Below, in pieces: positions 26,504 to 34,593 of a stretch of DNA of 64,000 nucleotides. The notes under the pieces are model-generated. The model worked only from the letters and a program-made list of their open reading frames with translations. It was not told the DNA's origin and searched no databases. Both the position numbers and the translations under genes were made by a program. The stretch's first letter is position 1, and each line of letters opens with the position of its first letter. Origin of the DNA: Variovorax sp. PMC12 (GTDB lineage: Bacteria > Pseudomonadota > Gammaproteobacteria > Burkholderiales > Burkholderiaceae_C); NCBI RefSeq assembly GCF_003019815.1, contig NZ_CP027773.1:3049001-3113000 (forward strand), given 5' to 3'.

Positions 26504-27639
26504 CTCACGACGACCTGCGCGCCCTGGTGCCCGCGCCCGGCAACGGCGCCGACTGGGCGCAATGCTGCGAACTGCTGCCGGCCTTGCTGCGCCTCGAAGA
26601 GACGCCGCAAGACCCGTACTACCACGCCGAAGGCAACGTCGGCATCCACACGCGCATGGTGCTCGACGCCCTGATGCAGGACGCGCACTACCGGCGCGCC
26701 GATGCCGACGGCCGCTTCGTGCTGTTCATGGCCTGCCTGCTGCACGACATTGCCAAGCCCGACACCACGGTGATCGACGAAGCCAGCGGCCGCATCGGCC
26801 AGCCGGGCCATTCGCGGCGCGGCTCGGTCGATGTGCGCGTGCTGATGTGGAAGGCCCGCGTGCCGTTCGCGTTGCGCGAAGCCGTCTGCCGGATCATCGC
26901 CGTGCACCAGCTGCCGTTCCATGCCTTCGCCTCGCGCAAGGGCGTGCGGCCTGAATGGCTGGTCCACAAGCTTTCGTGGGAGCTGAGCCTGCCCGACCTG
27001 TGCTGCGTGGCGCGCTGCGACATGCTGGGGCGCCACTATGAAAAGCGTGCCGACAGCATGGCCGACATCGCGCTGTTCGAAGAACTCGCGCAGGAAGAAG
27101 GCTGCTGGAAAGGCCCGCGCCAGATGGCCGACGCCCACACGCGCCTGGCCTACTTCCGCGGCGCCGACACCAGCCCCGACTACCCGCTGTTCCAGAACCC
27201 GGGCTCCCGGGTGACGGTGATGTGCGGCCTGCCGGCCAGCGGCAAGAACCACTGGGTGGCGCAGCACCGCAAGGGATGGCCGGTGGTTTCCTTCGACGAT
27301 GCGCGGACCGAACTGGGCCTCAGGCACGGCGAGAACGACGGCATGGCGGCGCACCATGCGGTCGACCAGGCCAAGGCGCTGCTGCGCAGGCACGAGCGCT
27401 TCGTCTGGAACGCCACGCACCTGAGCCAGCAGATGCGCACCAAGACGCTCGATCTGCTGTGGGCCTACCACGCGCAGATCGAGCTGGTGTACCTGGAGGT
27501 GCCGCACGCCGAGCTGATGCGCCGCAACCGAGAGCGCGACACGACGCTGTCGAACGCGGGCATCGAGCGCATGCTGCACCGCTGGGAGCTGCCGGCCCCG
27601 GTGGAAACGCACGAGACGGTCTACGAGGTACAGACCTGA
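26500..27639 (+). CDS. HD-domain phosphoesterase fused to polynucleotide 5'-kinase (HD-Pnk)
   Basis: A 379-residue bifunctional RNA end-healing enzyme. The N-terminal half is an HD phosphohydrolase (HTRMV, then LLHDIAKPD and a later HQLPFH). In characterised HD-Pnk it removes 2',3'-cyclic or 3' phosphates. The C-terminal half is a P-loop kinase: CGLPASGKNHW with Lys249, an Asp-Asp in VVSFDDART, and an Arg-rich lid (LMRRNRERD). It starts at 26500 behind a strong AAGGAGG. The overlap with the ligase gene indicates one transcript. Confidence 0.85.
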   Translation: MTHDDLRALVPAPGNGADWAQCCELLPALLRLEETPQDPYYHAEGNVGIHTRMVLDALMQDAHYRRADADGRFVLFMACLLHDIAKPDTTVIDEASGRIGQPGHSRRGSVDVRVLMWKARVPFALREAVCRIIAVHQLPFHAFASRKGVRPEWLVHKLSWELSLPDLCCVARCDMLGRHYEKRADSMADIALFEELAQEEGCWKGPRQMADAHTRLAYFRGADTSPDYPLFQNPGSRVTVMCGLPASGKNHWVAQHRKGWPVVSFDDARTELGLRHGENDGMAAHHAVDQAKALLRRHERFVWNATHLSQQMRTKTLDLLWAYHAQIELVYLEVPHAELMRRNRERDTTLSNAGIERMLHRWELPAPVETHETVYEVQT

Positions 27640-27657
27640 AATGCAGACCTGAAAGAC

Positions 27658-27691
27658 AGAGGGCCCGCCGGTGCGAACCGGCGGGCCCTCT
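27658..27691. terminator. Bidirectional hairpin between HD-Pnk and ffh
   Basis: AGAGGGCCCGCCGGT and its exact complement form a 15-bp stem with a GCGA tetraloop, between convergent genes. The right flank is TATATATAT rather than a pure T tract, so termination is likely but not classic. Confidence 0.7.
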
Positions 27692-27722
27692 TATATATAT
27701 GTGCGTGCGTGGAGTGCGCCGC

Positions 27723-29111
27723 TCAGAACGGCAGCTTCGGCCCGCCGGGACCACCCATCCCGCCCATGCCCTTCATGCCGCCCATGCGCTTCATCATCTT
27801 CATGAGGCCGCCGCCCTTCATCTTCTTCATCATTCCCTGCATCTGCTCGAACTCGTTGAGCAGGCGGTTCACTTCCTGGACCTGCACGCCGGCACCGGCG
27901 GCGATGCGGCGCTTGCGTGTGGCCTTCAGCAGCTCGGGCTTGCGGCGCTCCAGCGGCGTCATGCTGTTGATGATGCCTTCCTTGCGGCGGATGTCGCGCT
28001 CGGCGCGGGTCATGTCGGCTTCGGTGGCCTTGGCGGCCATCTGCGCGGGCAGCTTGTCCATCAGGCTGGAGAGGCCGCCCATCTGCTTCATCTGCTGCAG
28101 CTGGCCGAGGAAGTCGTTCAGGTCGAAGCCCGCGCCGCTCTTGACCTTGGCCGCGAGCTTCTGCGCCGCCGCCACGTCCACGCCGGCCGTGACCTGCTCG
28201 ACCAGCGCGACGATGTCGCCCATGCCCAGGATGCGGCCCGCGTGGCGCTCGGCGTCGAACACTTCCAGGCCGTCGATCTTCTCGCTCACGCCGGCGAACT
28301 TGATCGGCACGCCCGTGACCTGGCGCACCGACAGCGCCGCACCGCCGCGCGAATCGCCGTCGGTCTTGGTCAGGATGATGCCGGTGAGCGGCAGCGCCTC
28401 CTTGAAGGCCTTGGCGGTGTTGATCGCGTCCTGGCCCTGCATGGCGTCAACCACGAACAGGGTTTCGACCGGGTCGAGCGCCGCGTGCAGCTGCTTGATT
28501 TCGGCCATCAGCACTTCGTCGATGGCCAGGCGGCCGGCCGTGTCGACCAGCAGCACGTCGAAATAGTGGCGCTTGGCGTGGTCGAGCGCGGCGCGCGCGA
28601 TGTCCAGCGGCTTCTGGTCGGGCGTGCTCGGGAACCACTCGGCGCCGGCCTGCTTGGTCACGGTCTTGAGCTGCTCGATGGCGGCGGGGCGATACACGTC
28701 GCCCGACACGGTGAGCACCTTCTTCTTGCGCTTCTCGATCAGGTGCTTGGCCAGCTTGGCGGTGGTGGTCGTCTTGCCGGCGCCCTGCAGGCCGGCCATG
28801 AGGATCACCGCCGGCGGCTGGGCCGCGAGGTTGATGTCGGACACGCCCTCGCCCATGGTGGCGGCAAGCTCGCGGTTGACGATGCCGACCAGCGCCTGGC
28901 CCGGCTTGAGCGAACCCAGCACTTCCTGGCCGAGCGCCTTTTCCTTCACGCGGGCGACGAAGTCGCGCACCACGGGCAGCGCCACGTCGGCTTCCAGCAG
29001 CGCCATGCGCACTTCGCGCAGCATGTCCTGCACGTTGCTTTCGGTGATGCGCGCCTGGCCGCTCATCGTCTTGACGAGGCGGGAGAACTTTTCTGTGAGG
29101 GCGGTGGCCAT
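27723..29111 (-). CDS. ffh: Signal recognition particle protein Ffh (SRP54)
   Basis: GTPase that binds signal sequences and 4.5S RNA and delivers ribosomes to FtsY at the membrane. It has an N domain, a G domain with P-loop GLQGAGKTTTTAKLA, DTAGR and TKTDGDSRGG, and a Met-rich M domain after residue 300 (MMKKMKGGGLMKMMKRMGG). The 462-residue length is normal. The ATG at 29111 is chosen because the open frame beyond it is repeat sequence. Confidence 0.96.
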   Translation of the reverse strand: MATALTEKFSRLVKTMSGQARITESNVQDMLREVRMALLEADVALPVVRDFVARVKEKALGQEVLGSLKPGQALVGIVNRELAATMGEGVSDINLAAQPPAVILMAGLQGAGKTTTTAKLAKHLIEKRKKKVLTVSGDVYRPAAIEQLKTVTKQAGAEWFPSTPDQKPLDIARAALDHAKRHYFDVLLVDTAGRLAIDEVLMAEIKQLHAALDPVETLFVVDAMQGQDAINTAKAFKEALPLTGIILTKTDGDSRGGAALSVRQVTGVPIKFAGVSEKIDGLEVFDAERHAGRILGMGDIVALVEQVTAGVDVAAAQKLAAKVKSGAGFDLNDFLGQLQQMKQMGGLSSLMDKLPAQMAAKATEADMTRAERDIRRKEGIINSMTPLERRKPELLKATRKRRIAAGAGVQVQEVNRLLNEFEQMQGMMKKMKGGGLMKMMKRMGGMKGMGGMGGPGGPKLPF

Positions 29112-29197
29112 GAAAGAAATACCTTGTTGTCCGCTAGCGCGAACCGATGAAAAGTCGGGGAATCTGAAGCCGGTCGCGGGCGCTGCCCATTCGCGAA

Positions 29198-29280
29198 ACA
29201 CCGCAGAACCGGCTTCGCCGGGCCGCTGGTGTTGCCCCCGGTAGGGGGAGGCGCAGCAACGCGAAGCCTGGGGGCGAGCC
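29198..29280 (-). repeat. Dispersed intergenic repeat, family B copy 1
   Basis: Read on the minus strand, this begins GGCTCGCCCCCAGGCTTCGCG, continues through CCCCCTACCGGGGGCAACACC and ends with CGGCCCGGCGAAGCCGGTT. It closely matches copies at 51560-51653 and 56419-56508 on plus. It fills the gap between the divergent ffh and the cytochrome-assembly-like gene. Confidence 0.8.
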
Positions 29281-29294
29281 ATTACACTTCACCG

Positions 29295-30110
29295 ATGATT
29301 TTAGCGATCCCCTCTCCACTCGGCGTGGCGCTGGGCATCGCCACCGCCGTGGCCTACGGATTTGTCGCCGCCGCCGGGGCCCGGATGAGCCGCCAGGCGA
29401 CCCAATGGGCCCTCGGCATTGCGTGGCTTTTACACGCCCTGGCACTGGCTCACGGCCTCATGGGCAGCGAGCCGCGCTTCGGTTTCGCGCCCGCGCTGTC
29501 GGTCACGGCGTGGCTGGTGCTCACCGTCTATGCGATCGAAAGCCGCATGTATCCCCAGCTCAAGGTGCGGCGCGCGCTTGCCTGGCTGGGCGCGGCCGCG
29601 GTGCTGCTGGCCATACTGTTCGCGGGCACGCCGCTGCACGTCTCGGCCTCGCCATGGCTGCCGCTGCACCTGGCGCTGGGCATCGCCTCGTACGGCCTGT
29701 TCGGCGCCGCGGTCGTGCATGCCTGGCTGATCACCCGCGCCGAAAAGCAGATCCGCCTGGCCACCGCCGAACCCCATCAGGGTGGCGTGCCGCTGCTCAC
29801 GCTCGAACGCCTCACCTTCCGTTTCGTCACCGCCGGCTTCGTGCTGCTCTCGGCCACGCTGCTGGCCGGCCTGCTGTTCAGCGAGCAGCTCTACGGCACC
29901 GCCGGCCGCTTCTGGAAGTGGGACCACAAGACCACCTTCTCGGTGCTCGCCTGGCTCACCTTCGCCGTCCTGCTGATCGGCCGGGTCCGCTTCGGCTGGC
30001 GCGGCCGCACCGCGCGCCGCGTGCTGTATGCCGGCTCCGCCCTGCTGCTGCTGGCCTACGTGGGCTCGCGCTTCGTGCTCGAAGTGGTGCTCGCTCGTCC
30101 TCCTGTATGA
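29295..30110 (+). CDS. Cytochrome c assembly family membrane protein (CcsA/YpjD-like)
   Basis: A 271-residue integral membrane protein with about eight helices. It carries the tryptophan-rich family segment as GRFWKWDHKTTFSVLAWL near residue 205. Relatives of this family handle haem in cytochrome c maturation. The YpjD/CorE-like branch next to ffh has no firmly proven role, so the haem function is an inference. The start ATG lacks a Shine-Dalgarno and lies 6 nt after TACACT. Its stop overlaps the next small gene (ATGA). Confidence 0.82.
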   Translation: MILAIPSPLGVALGIATAVAYGFVAAAGARMSRQATQWALGIAWLLHALALAHGLMGSEPRFGFAPALSVTAWLVLTVYAIESRMYPQLKVRRALAWLGAAAVLLAILFAGTPLHVSASPWLPLHLALGIASYGLFGAAVVHAWLITRAEKQIRLATAEPHQGGVPLLTLERLTFRFVTAGFVLLSATLLAGLLFSEQLYGTAGRFWKWDHKTTFSVLAWLTFAVLLIGRVRFGWRGRTARRVLYAGSALLLLAYVGSRFVLEVVLARPPV

Positions 30111-30370
30111 AATACCTCCTCGTCCTCGCGGTGCTCTGGGTCGCGATCTGGCTTTGGCGCAAGAACCGGCGCGAAGAAATGCGCGACGCGATGCGCGAGC
30201 GCGCGGCCAAGGCGCAGCAGCGCCCGCCCACCCCGGTCGGACCGCCCCAGGCCATGGTGCGCTGCGCCCATTGCGGACTGCACCTGCCCGCGACCGACGC
30301 CATCGCCGGGCCGGGCGGCGCTGTCTACTGCAGCACCGCGCACCGCGACGCCGCCACCGTGAGCCGCTGA
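30107..30370 (+). CDS. Small membrane-anchored zinc-ribbon-like protein (PP0621 type)
   Basis: An 87-residue protein: one N-terminal membrane helix (YLLVLAVLWVAIWLW), a basic linker, and two Cys motifs (CAHCGLHLP and YCSTAHRD) that could hold one zinc. It resembles the PP0621 family found beside pilS in pseudomonads and burkholderias. Function is unknown. It is coupled to the gene before it and 19 nt ahead of pilS. Confidence 0.75.
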   Translation: MKYLLVLAVLWVAIWLWRKNRREEMRDAMRERAAKAQQRPPTPVGPPQAMVRCAHCGLHLPATDAIAGPGGAVYCSTAHRDAATVSR

Positions 30371-30389
30371 CCACGCGGCGCCTTCGCCA

Positions 30390-32087
30390 ATGAGTTCTCC
30401 CCTCTGGTCGCGCGGCGAGCCTGTCACCGACTGGGACGTGCTCGAGCTCGGCGGCAGCGAAAGCACCGCCCTCATCCGGCTGTGGCGCGGCTTCATGGCC
30501 GCGCGTTGCTTCGTCGCGCTGGTGCTGGTGCTGCTTCAGGGCGTGGCCTTTGCGCTCGGGCAGACGATGCAGCCGCTGGCCATCGGGATTTCCGCCGTCT
30601 ACCTGGTCACTGCCTGGCTGACCATGCGCTACACGCGCCTGCAGCCGCCGATCCGGGGCTTCACCGCGCCGTGGCTGCTCACCGTCGGCGTCGACCTGGC
30701 CGCCTTCACCACGCTGCAGGTGATGCAGGGCGGCAACGTCAACTACACGCCGCTGTTCGCGCTGCCGGTGCTCATGAGCGCGGTGCTCGGCACGGTGGTG
30801 GTGGGCCTGGGCACCACGTCCACCGTCACGCTGCTGCTGCTGGCCGACGCGGGCTGGCACTGGCTGCAGCAGCCCGTCGACTCGTCGGGCCGCTTCGTGC
30901 AGGCGGCGCTCACCGGCACCGGGCTTTTCGTGGTGGCCCTGCTGGCGCACGAACTGGCACGCCGGCTCGCGCGCGAAGAGGCGGTGGCGCAGCGCAACCG
31001 CAGCAGCGCGCAGATGCAGGCGCAGGTCAACGACCTGGTGATCGAGACGCTGAGCGAAGGCGTGCTGGTGATCGACGCCGAAGGGCTGGTGCACGCGGCC
31101 AACCCGGCGGCCGACGCGATCCTCGGGCAGGGGCTGGCGAAGCTGACGCTGCCTTTCCCCCTGCACGCACAGCCCGCCTGGCATGCGCTGGCCGCGCTGG
31201 CGCGCCAGACCTTCGCGCGCCGGGCGCCCCAGTCGGAAGAAATTCCGGTGGCGCAGGCGCGCGGCGCGGCCCGCGAGGTGCGCGTGCGCACCCGGCTCAC
31301 ACCCGCCGACGACAAGCGGCTCGACAGCCTGTGCGTGATGTTCCTGCAGGACTTACGTGAACTCGAGGCCCGCATCCGCACCGAGAAGCTGGCGGCGATG
31401 GGCCGCATGTCCGCCGCGGTCGCCCATGAAATCCGCAATCCGCTGGCCGCCATCACGCAGGCCAGCGCGCTGCTCAACGAAGACCTGACCGACCCCGCGC
31501 ACCGCAAGCTCACGAGCATGGTGCAGCACAACGCGCAGCGGCTCGCGCGCATCGTGGACGACGTGCTCGACGTTTCCCGGGCGCGCCAGCAGCGCGTGCT
31601 GTCGCTGGGCGAGCAGGTCGTGCTCGACCCCGCGGTGCAGGTGCTGGCCGAGGAATGGATCCGCCAGACGCAGCGCAAGGGCGTGCAGGTGTCGCTCGAT
31701 GCGGCTGGCAGCGACGTGCGTTTCGACGCCGAGCACCTGCGCCGGCTGCTGGTGAACCTGCTCGACAACGCATCGCGCTACGCCGGCAAGCGCGAAGGCT
31801 CGATCCAGGTGCTGACCAGCCTTCAGCGCGGCACCTCGGGCCGCCCCGCCCTGATGGTGTGGAGCGACGGCGCGCCGCTGGAGCCCGCGGTGCAGCGGCA
31901 CCTGTTCGAGCCGTTTTTCTCGTCGGAAAGCCGCTCCAGCGGACTCGGCCTGTTCCTGTGCCGCGAGCTGTGCCGGCGCCACGGCGCCACCATCGGCTAC
32001 GAGCGGCGCGCGATGGTCCAGGGCGGCCCGGAGGGCAACGAATTCTTCGTGAGCTTCGCCGCCAGCGAAAACCGGCTGACACAATAG
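30390..32087 (+). CDS. pilS: Sensor histidine kinase PilS
   Basis: Membrane kinase of the type IV pilus regulatory pair, 565 residues. About six membrane helices fill residues 30-190. A PAS-like segment follows (VIETLSEGVLVIDAEGLVHAANPAADAILG). The phosphorylation box is AAVAHEIRNPLAAITQ and the ATPase domain has NLLDNASRYA and SGLGLFLCREL. The following gene encodes its sigma-54 regulator, which starts 4 nt later. In relatives PilS senses pilin levels in the membrane. Confidence 0.9.
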   Translation: MSSPLWSRGEPVTDWDVLELGGSESTALIRLWRGFMAARCFVALVLVLLQGVAFALGQTMQPLAIGISAVYLVTAWLTMRYTRLQPPIRGFTAPWLLTVGVDLAAFTTLQVMQGGNVNYTPLFALPVLMSAVLGTVVVGLGTTSTVTLLLLADAGWHWLQQPVDSSGRFVQAALTGTGLFVVALLAHELARRLAREEAVAQRNRSSAQMQAQVNDLVIETLSEGVLVIDAEGLVHAANPAADAILGQGLAKLTLPFPLHAQPAWHALAALARQTFARRAPQSEEIPVAQARGAAREVRVRTRLTPADDKRLDSLCVMFLQDLRELEARIRTEKLAAMGRMSAAVAHEIRNPLAAITQASALLNEDLTDPAHRKLTSMVQHNAQRLARIVDDVLDVSRARQQRVLSLGEQVVLDPAVQVLAEEWIRQTQRKGVQVSLDAAGSDVRFDAEHLRRLLVNLLDNASRYAGKREGSIQVLTSLQRGTSGRPALMVWSDGAPLEPAVQRHLFEPFFSSESRSSGLGLFLCRELCRRHGATIGYERRAMVQGGPEGNEFFVSFAASENRLTQ

Positions 32088-32091
32088 CGCC

Positions 32092-33642
32092 GTGAGCATT
32101 CCCACCCCTTCCACTCAGCGGCCGGCGCAGATCCTGGTCATCGACGACGAACCCGACCTGCGCACGCTTTACGAGCTGACGCTGCTGCGCGAGGGCTATC
32201 GCGTCGAGGCCGCGGGCAGCGTGTCCGAGGCATGGCAGCACCTGGAGGCGGGCCGCTTCGACGCGGTCATCACCGACATGCGGCTGCCCGACGGACAGGG
32301 CATGGAAATCATCCACCGCATACAGAAGGAGCAGCGCAGCGAGCGCTGCGTGGTGATGACGGCCTACGGCTCGGCCGAGAATGCGGTCGAGGCGCTGAAG
32401 GCAGGCGCCTTCGACTACCTCACGAAGCCCGTCGATCTCAAGCAGTTCCGCGCCGTGGTCGCTTCCGCCGTGCAGGCGCGCAATGCCGCGCAGCAGCCGG
32501 CCAGGTCGGCGCCTGCCGCGGCGGCGGGCAACAACAACGATGCGCCGGTGGCCATGTCGGACAGCGGCGCCGCCGCGCTCGAGCGCCTCGTCGGCGATTC
32601 GGAGCCCATGCGCCTCGTCAAGTCGCGCATCGCAAAGGTGGCGCGCGGCATGGCGCCGGTGCTGGTGCGCGGCGAGTCCGGCACCGGCAAGGAACTGGTG
32701 GCGCGCGCGGTGCACGCCTGCAGCCAGCGCAGCGACGGCCCGTTCGTGGCCGTCAACTGCGGCGCGATTCCCGAGAACCTGCTCGAGGCCGAATTCTTCG
32801 GCGCCCGCAAGGGCTCCTACACCGGCTCGGCGCAAGACCGCGACGGCTACTTCCAGGCAGCGCGAGGCGGCACGCTGTTCCTCGACGAAATCGGCGACCT
32901 GCCGCTGGCCATGCAGTCGAAGCTGCTGCGCGCGATCCAGGAGCGCAGCGTGCGTTCGATCGGCTCCACGCAGGAAGACGCGGTCGACGTGCGCATCGTC
33001 AGCGCCACCCACAAGGACCTTCATTCAGAGGTGCAGGCCGGCCGCTTCCGGCAAGACCTGTTCTACCGGCTCAACGTGATCGAGATCGCGGTGCCCGCGC
33101 TGCGTGACCGCCGCGAAGACCTGCCCGCGCTGTGCGCCGCACTGCTGTCGCGCATTGCGCACGAGGCCGGAATGCCGGTGCCGCACCTGTCGGACGACCT
33201 GCTGCGCCGGCTCGGCATGCACCCGCTCGACGGCAACGTGCGCGAACTCGAGAACCTGCTGCACCGCGCGGTCGCGCTGAACGACGGCGACGAGCTGCAC
33301 CTCGACCTGATGGGCGGCTTCACCGCCTCCGCCGAAGCCGCCGCGTCCGCGCCGGCGCCGCTGATGCCGGAGATCACGACGCCCGCCATGCTCATGCCGG
33401 CTCCCGCGCCGGTTGCGCCGCCCAAGCCCGCGCCGCCGCCGCTGCCGTCCGACCTGCAGGCCTACCTCGACCAGCAGGAGCGCGAGATTCTCGTGCGCGC
33501 GCTGCACGACAGCGGCTTCAACCGCACCGCCGCCGCCGCGCGGCTCGGCATGAGCCTGCGCCAGATCCGCTACCGCATCGCGCGCCTGGGCATCACCACG
33601 CCCAACGGCGACGATGGCGCGAGCAGCCATGCCGACGACTGA
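32092..33642 (+). CDS. pilR: Sigma-54-dependent response regulator PilR
   Basis: NtrC-family activator of 516 residues starting at a GTG. The receiver has Asp62 in VITDMRLPDG. The AAA+ domain has Walker A GESGTGKE and Walker B GTLFLDEIGDLP. Its sigma-54-contact loop is GSYTGS (241-246), divergent from GAFTGA. A Pro/Ala-rich linker of about 60 residues separates it from a Fis-like helix-turn-helix (SGFNRTAAAARLGMSLRQIRYR). In relatives it turns on pilA, which is not in this window. Confidence 0.9.
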   Translation: MSIPTPSTQRPAQILVIDDEPDLRTLYELTLLREGYRVEAAGSVSEAWQHLEAGRFDAVITDMRLPDGQGMEIIHRIQKEQRSERCVVMTAYGSAENAVEALKAGAFDYLTKPVDLKQFRAVVASAVQARNAAQQPARSAPAAAAGNNNDAPVAMSDSGAAALERLVGDSEPMRLVKSRIAKVARGMAPVLVRGESGTGKELVARAVHACSQRSDGPFVAVNCGAIPENLLEAEFFGARKGSYTGSAQDRDGYFQAARGGTLFLDEIGDLPLAMQSKLLRAIQERSVRSIGSTQEDAVDVRIVSATHKDLHSEVQAGRFRQDLFYRLNVIEIAVPALRDRREDLPALCAALLSRIAHEAGMPVPHLSDDLLRRLGMHPLDGNVRELENLLHRAVALNDGDELHLDLMGGFTASAEAAASAPAPLMPEITTPAMLMPAPAPVAPPKPAPPPLPSDLQAYLDQQEREILVRALHDSGFNRTAAAARLGMSLRQIRYRIARLGITTPNGDDGASSHADD

Positions 33643-34243
33643 AGGCACCGCAGGCGGCAACGACGACGGTGCGCTCTGGCAGGCCGGCTGGTACCGCTTC
33701 GCGAAGGCGCTGCCCTCTCCGAACTTCGGCCCCCGCCCCGCGGGCGCGAATACCGACCTCGTCGTGATCCATTCGATCAGCCTGCCGCCCGGCGAGTACG
33801 GCGGCGACGCTGTGCAGCGGCTCTTCACCAACCGGCTCGACTGGGACGCGCACCCCTACTTCCAGTCGATCCGCGGGCTCGAGGTGTCCTCGCATTTCTA
33901 CGTGCGCCGCAACGGCGAGCTCTGGCAGTTCGTGAGCTGCGACGACCGCGCCTGGCATGCCGGCGTGTCGTCGTGGCGCGGCCGCGGCAACTGCAACGAC
34001 GACTCGGTCGGCATCGAGCTCGAAGGCCTCGAGGGCCAGTTGTTCGACGCGCCGCAATACGAGACGCTCGCGAGCCTGTGCGCCGCGATCGCGCAGCACT
34101 ATCCCATCGCCCACATCGCCGGCCACGAGCACATCGCGCCGGGCCGCAAGCAAGACCCCGGCGCCGGTTTCGACTGGCGCCTGCTGCGCGAGCAATTGGG
34201 CTGGAGTCCACAAATGTTTCCTGCACAGGTGGTGCAGCGCTAA
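33629..34243 (+). CDS. ampD: 1,6-anhydro-N-acetylmuramyl-L-alanine amidase AmpD
   Basis: Cytosolic zinc amidase that cleaves the peptide from recycled anhydro-muropeptides and so keeps AmpR-type beta-lactamase induction low. Zinc ligands are visible as LVVIHSIS, GHEHIAPGRKQDPG and its Asp. SHFYVRRNGELWQFV is the family core. The ATG at 33629 overlaps the pilR end by 14 nt; an in-frame ATG at 33614 would add five residues. Total length is about 204 residues, typical of AmpD. Confidence 0.92.
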   Translation: MPTTEGTAGGNDDGALWQAGWYRFAKALPSPNFGPRPAGANTDLVVIHSISLPPGEYGGDAVQRLFTNRLDWDAHPYFQSIRGLEVSSHFYVRRNGELWQFVSCDDRAWHAGVSSWRGRGNCNDDSVGIELEGLEGQLFDAPQYETLASLCAAIAQHYPIAHIAGHEHIAPGRKQDPGAGFDWRLLREQLGWSPQMFPAQVVQR

Positions 34244-34463
34244 TTTTTTCAATCGCGCGGCGGCTCGCGATGCGCGGATCGTGCGTCGCGGCAATGCGAA
34301 AATGTCTGTCGCTCGATCAAGCAACCATGCGCCTTGCAGGCCCAAATCGGCTCGCAAGCCAAGCCCCATGCGGCTTGCGCGACCATAGCCCAGTATTCAC
34401 GCGGCATCTCTGCTGTTGTCCTACGCCGAAAGAGATGCCGGCAAGGCTTGTATCGAGACGAAA
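34244..34463. other. Upstream part of the ampD-nrdA gap
   Basis: No gene is seen here. An 8-bp inverted repeat, CGCAAGCC (34353-34360) with GGCTTGCG (34372-34379), is separated by 11 bases, without a T tract. Nothing else was recognised before the nrdA control region. Confidence 0.4.
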
Positions 34464-34479
34464 ACGCTACATCTAGTGG
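34464..34479. promoter_or_regulatory. NrdR box 1 of nrdA
   Basis: ACGCTACATCTAGTGG matches 12 of 16 positions of the NrdR consensus ACACTATATATAGTGT. It lies just upstream of the -35 hexamer, and its centre is 32 bp from box 2, the usual three-turn spacing. Confidence 0.6.
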
Positions 34480-34480
34480 G

Positions 34481-34509
34481 TTGTACACCCCTCGCACCCT
34501 AGATATAGT
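34481..34509 (+). promoter_or_regulatory. nrdA promoter
   Basis: TTGTAC (34481-34486) and TATAGT (34504-34509) are separated by 17 bases. The -10 hexamer lies inside NrdR box 2, so repressor and polymerase would compete. Confidence 0.6.
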
Positions 34510-34511
34510 GT
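34496..34511. promoter_or_regulatory. NrdR box 2 of nrdA
   Basis: ACCCTAGATATAGTGT matches the NrdR consensus at 14 of 16 positions and covers the -10 region. Confidence 0.75.
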
Positions 34512-34593
34512 CCAACGTCCGGTCATCAACACCGGCGCGACGCCCGGCCCAGGCGTCGCCATCCAACAAGAATTGCCAACCGAGAGGAAGCGA

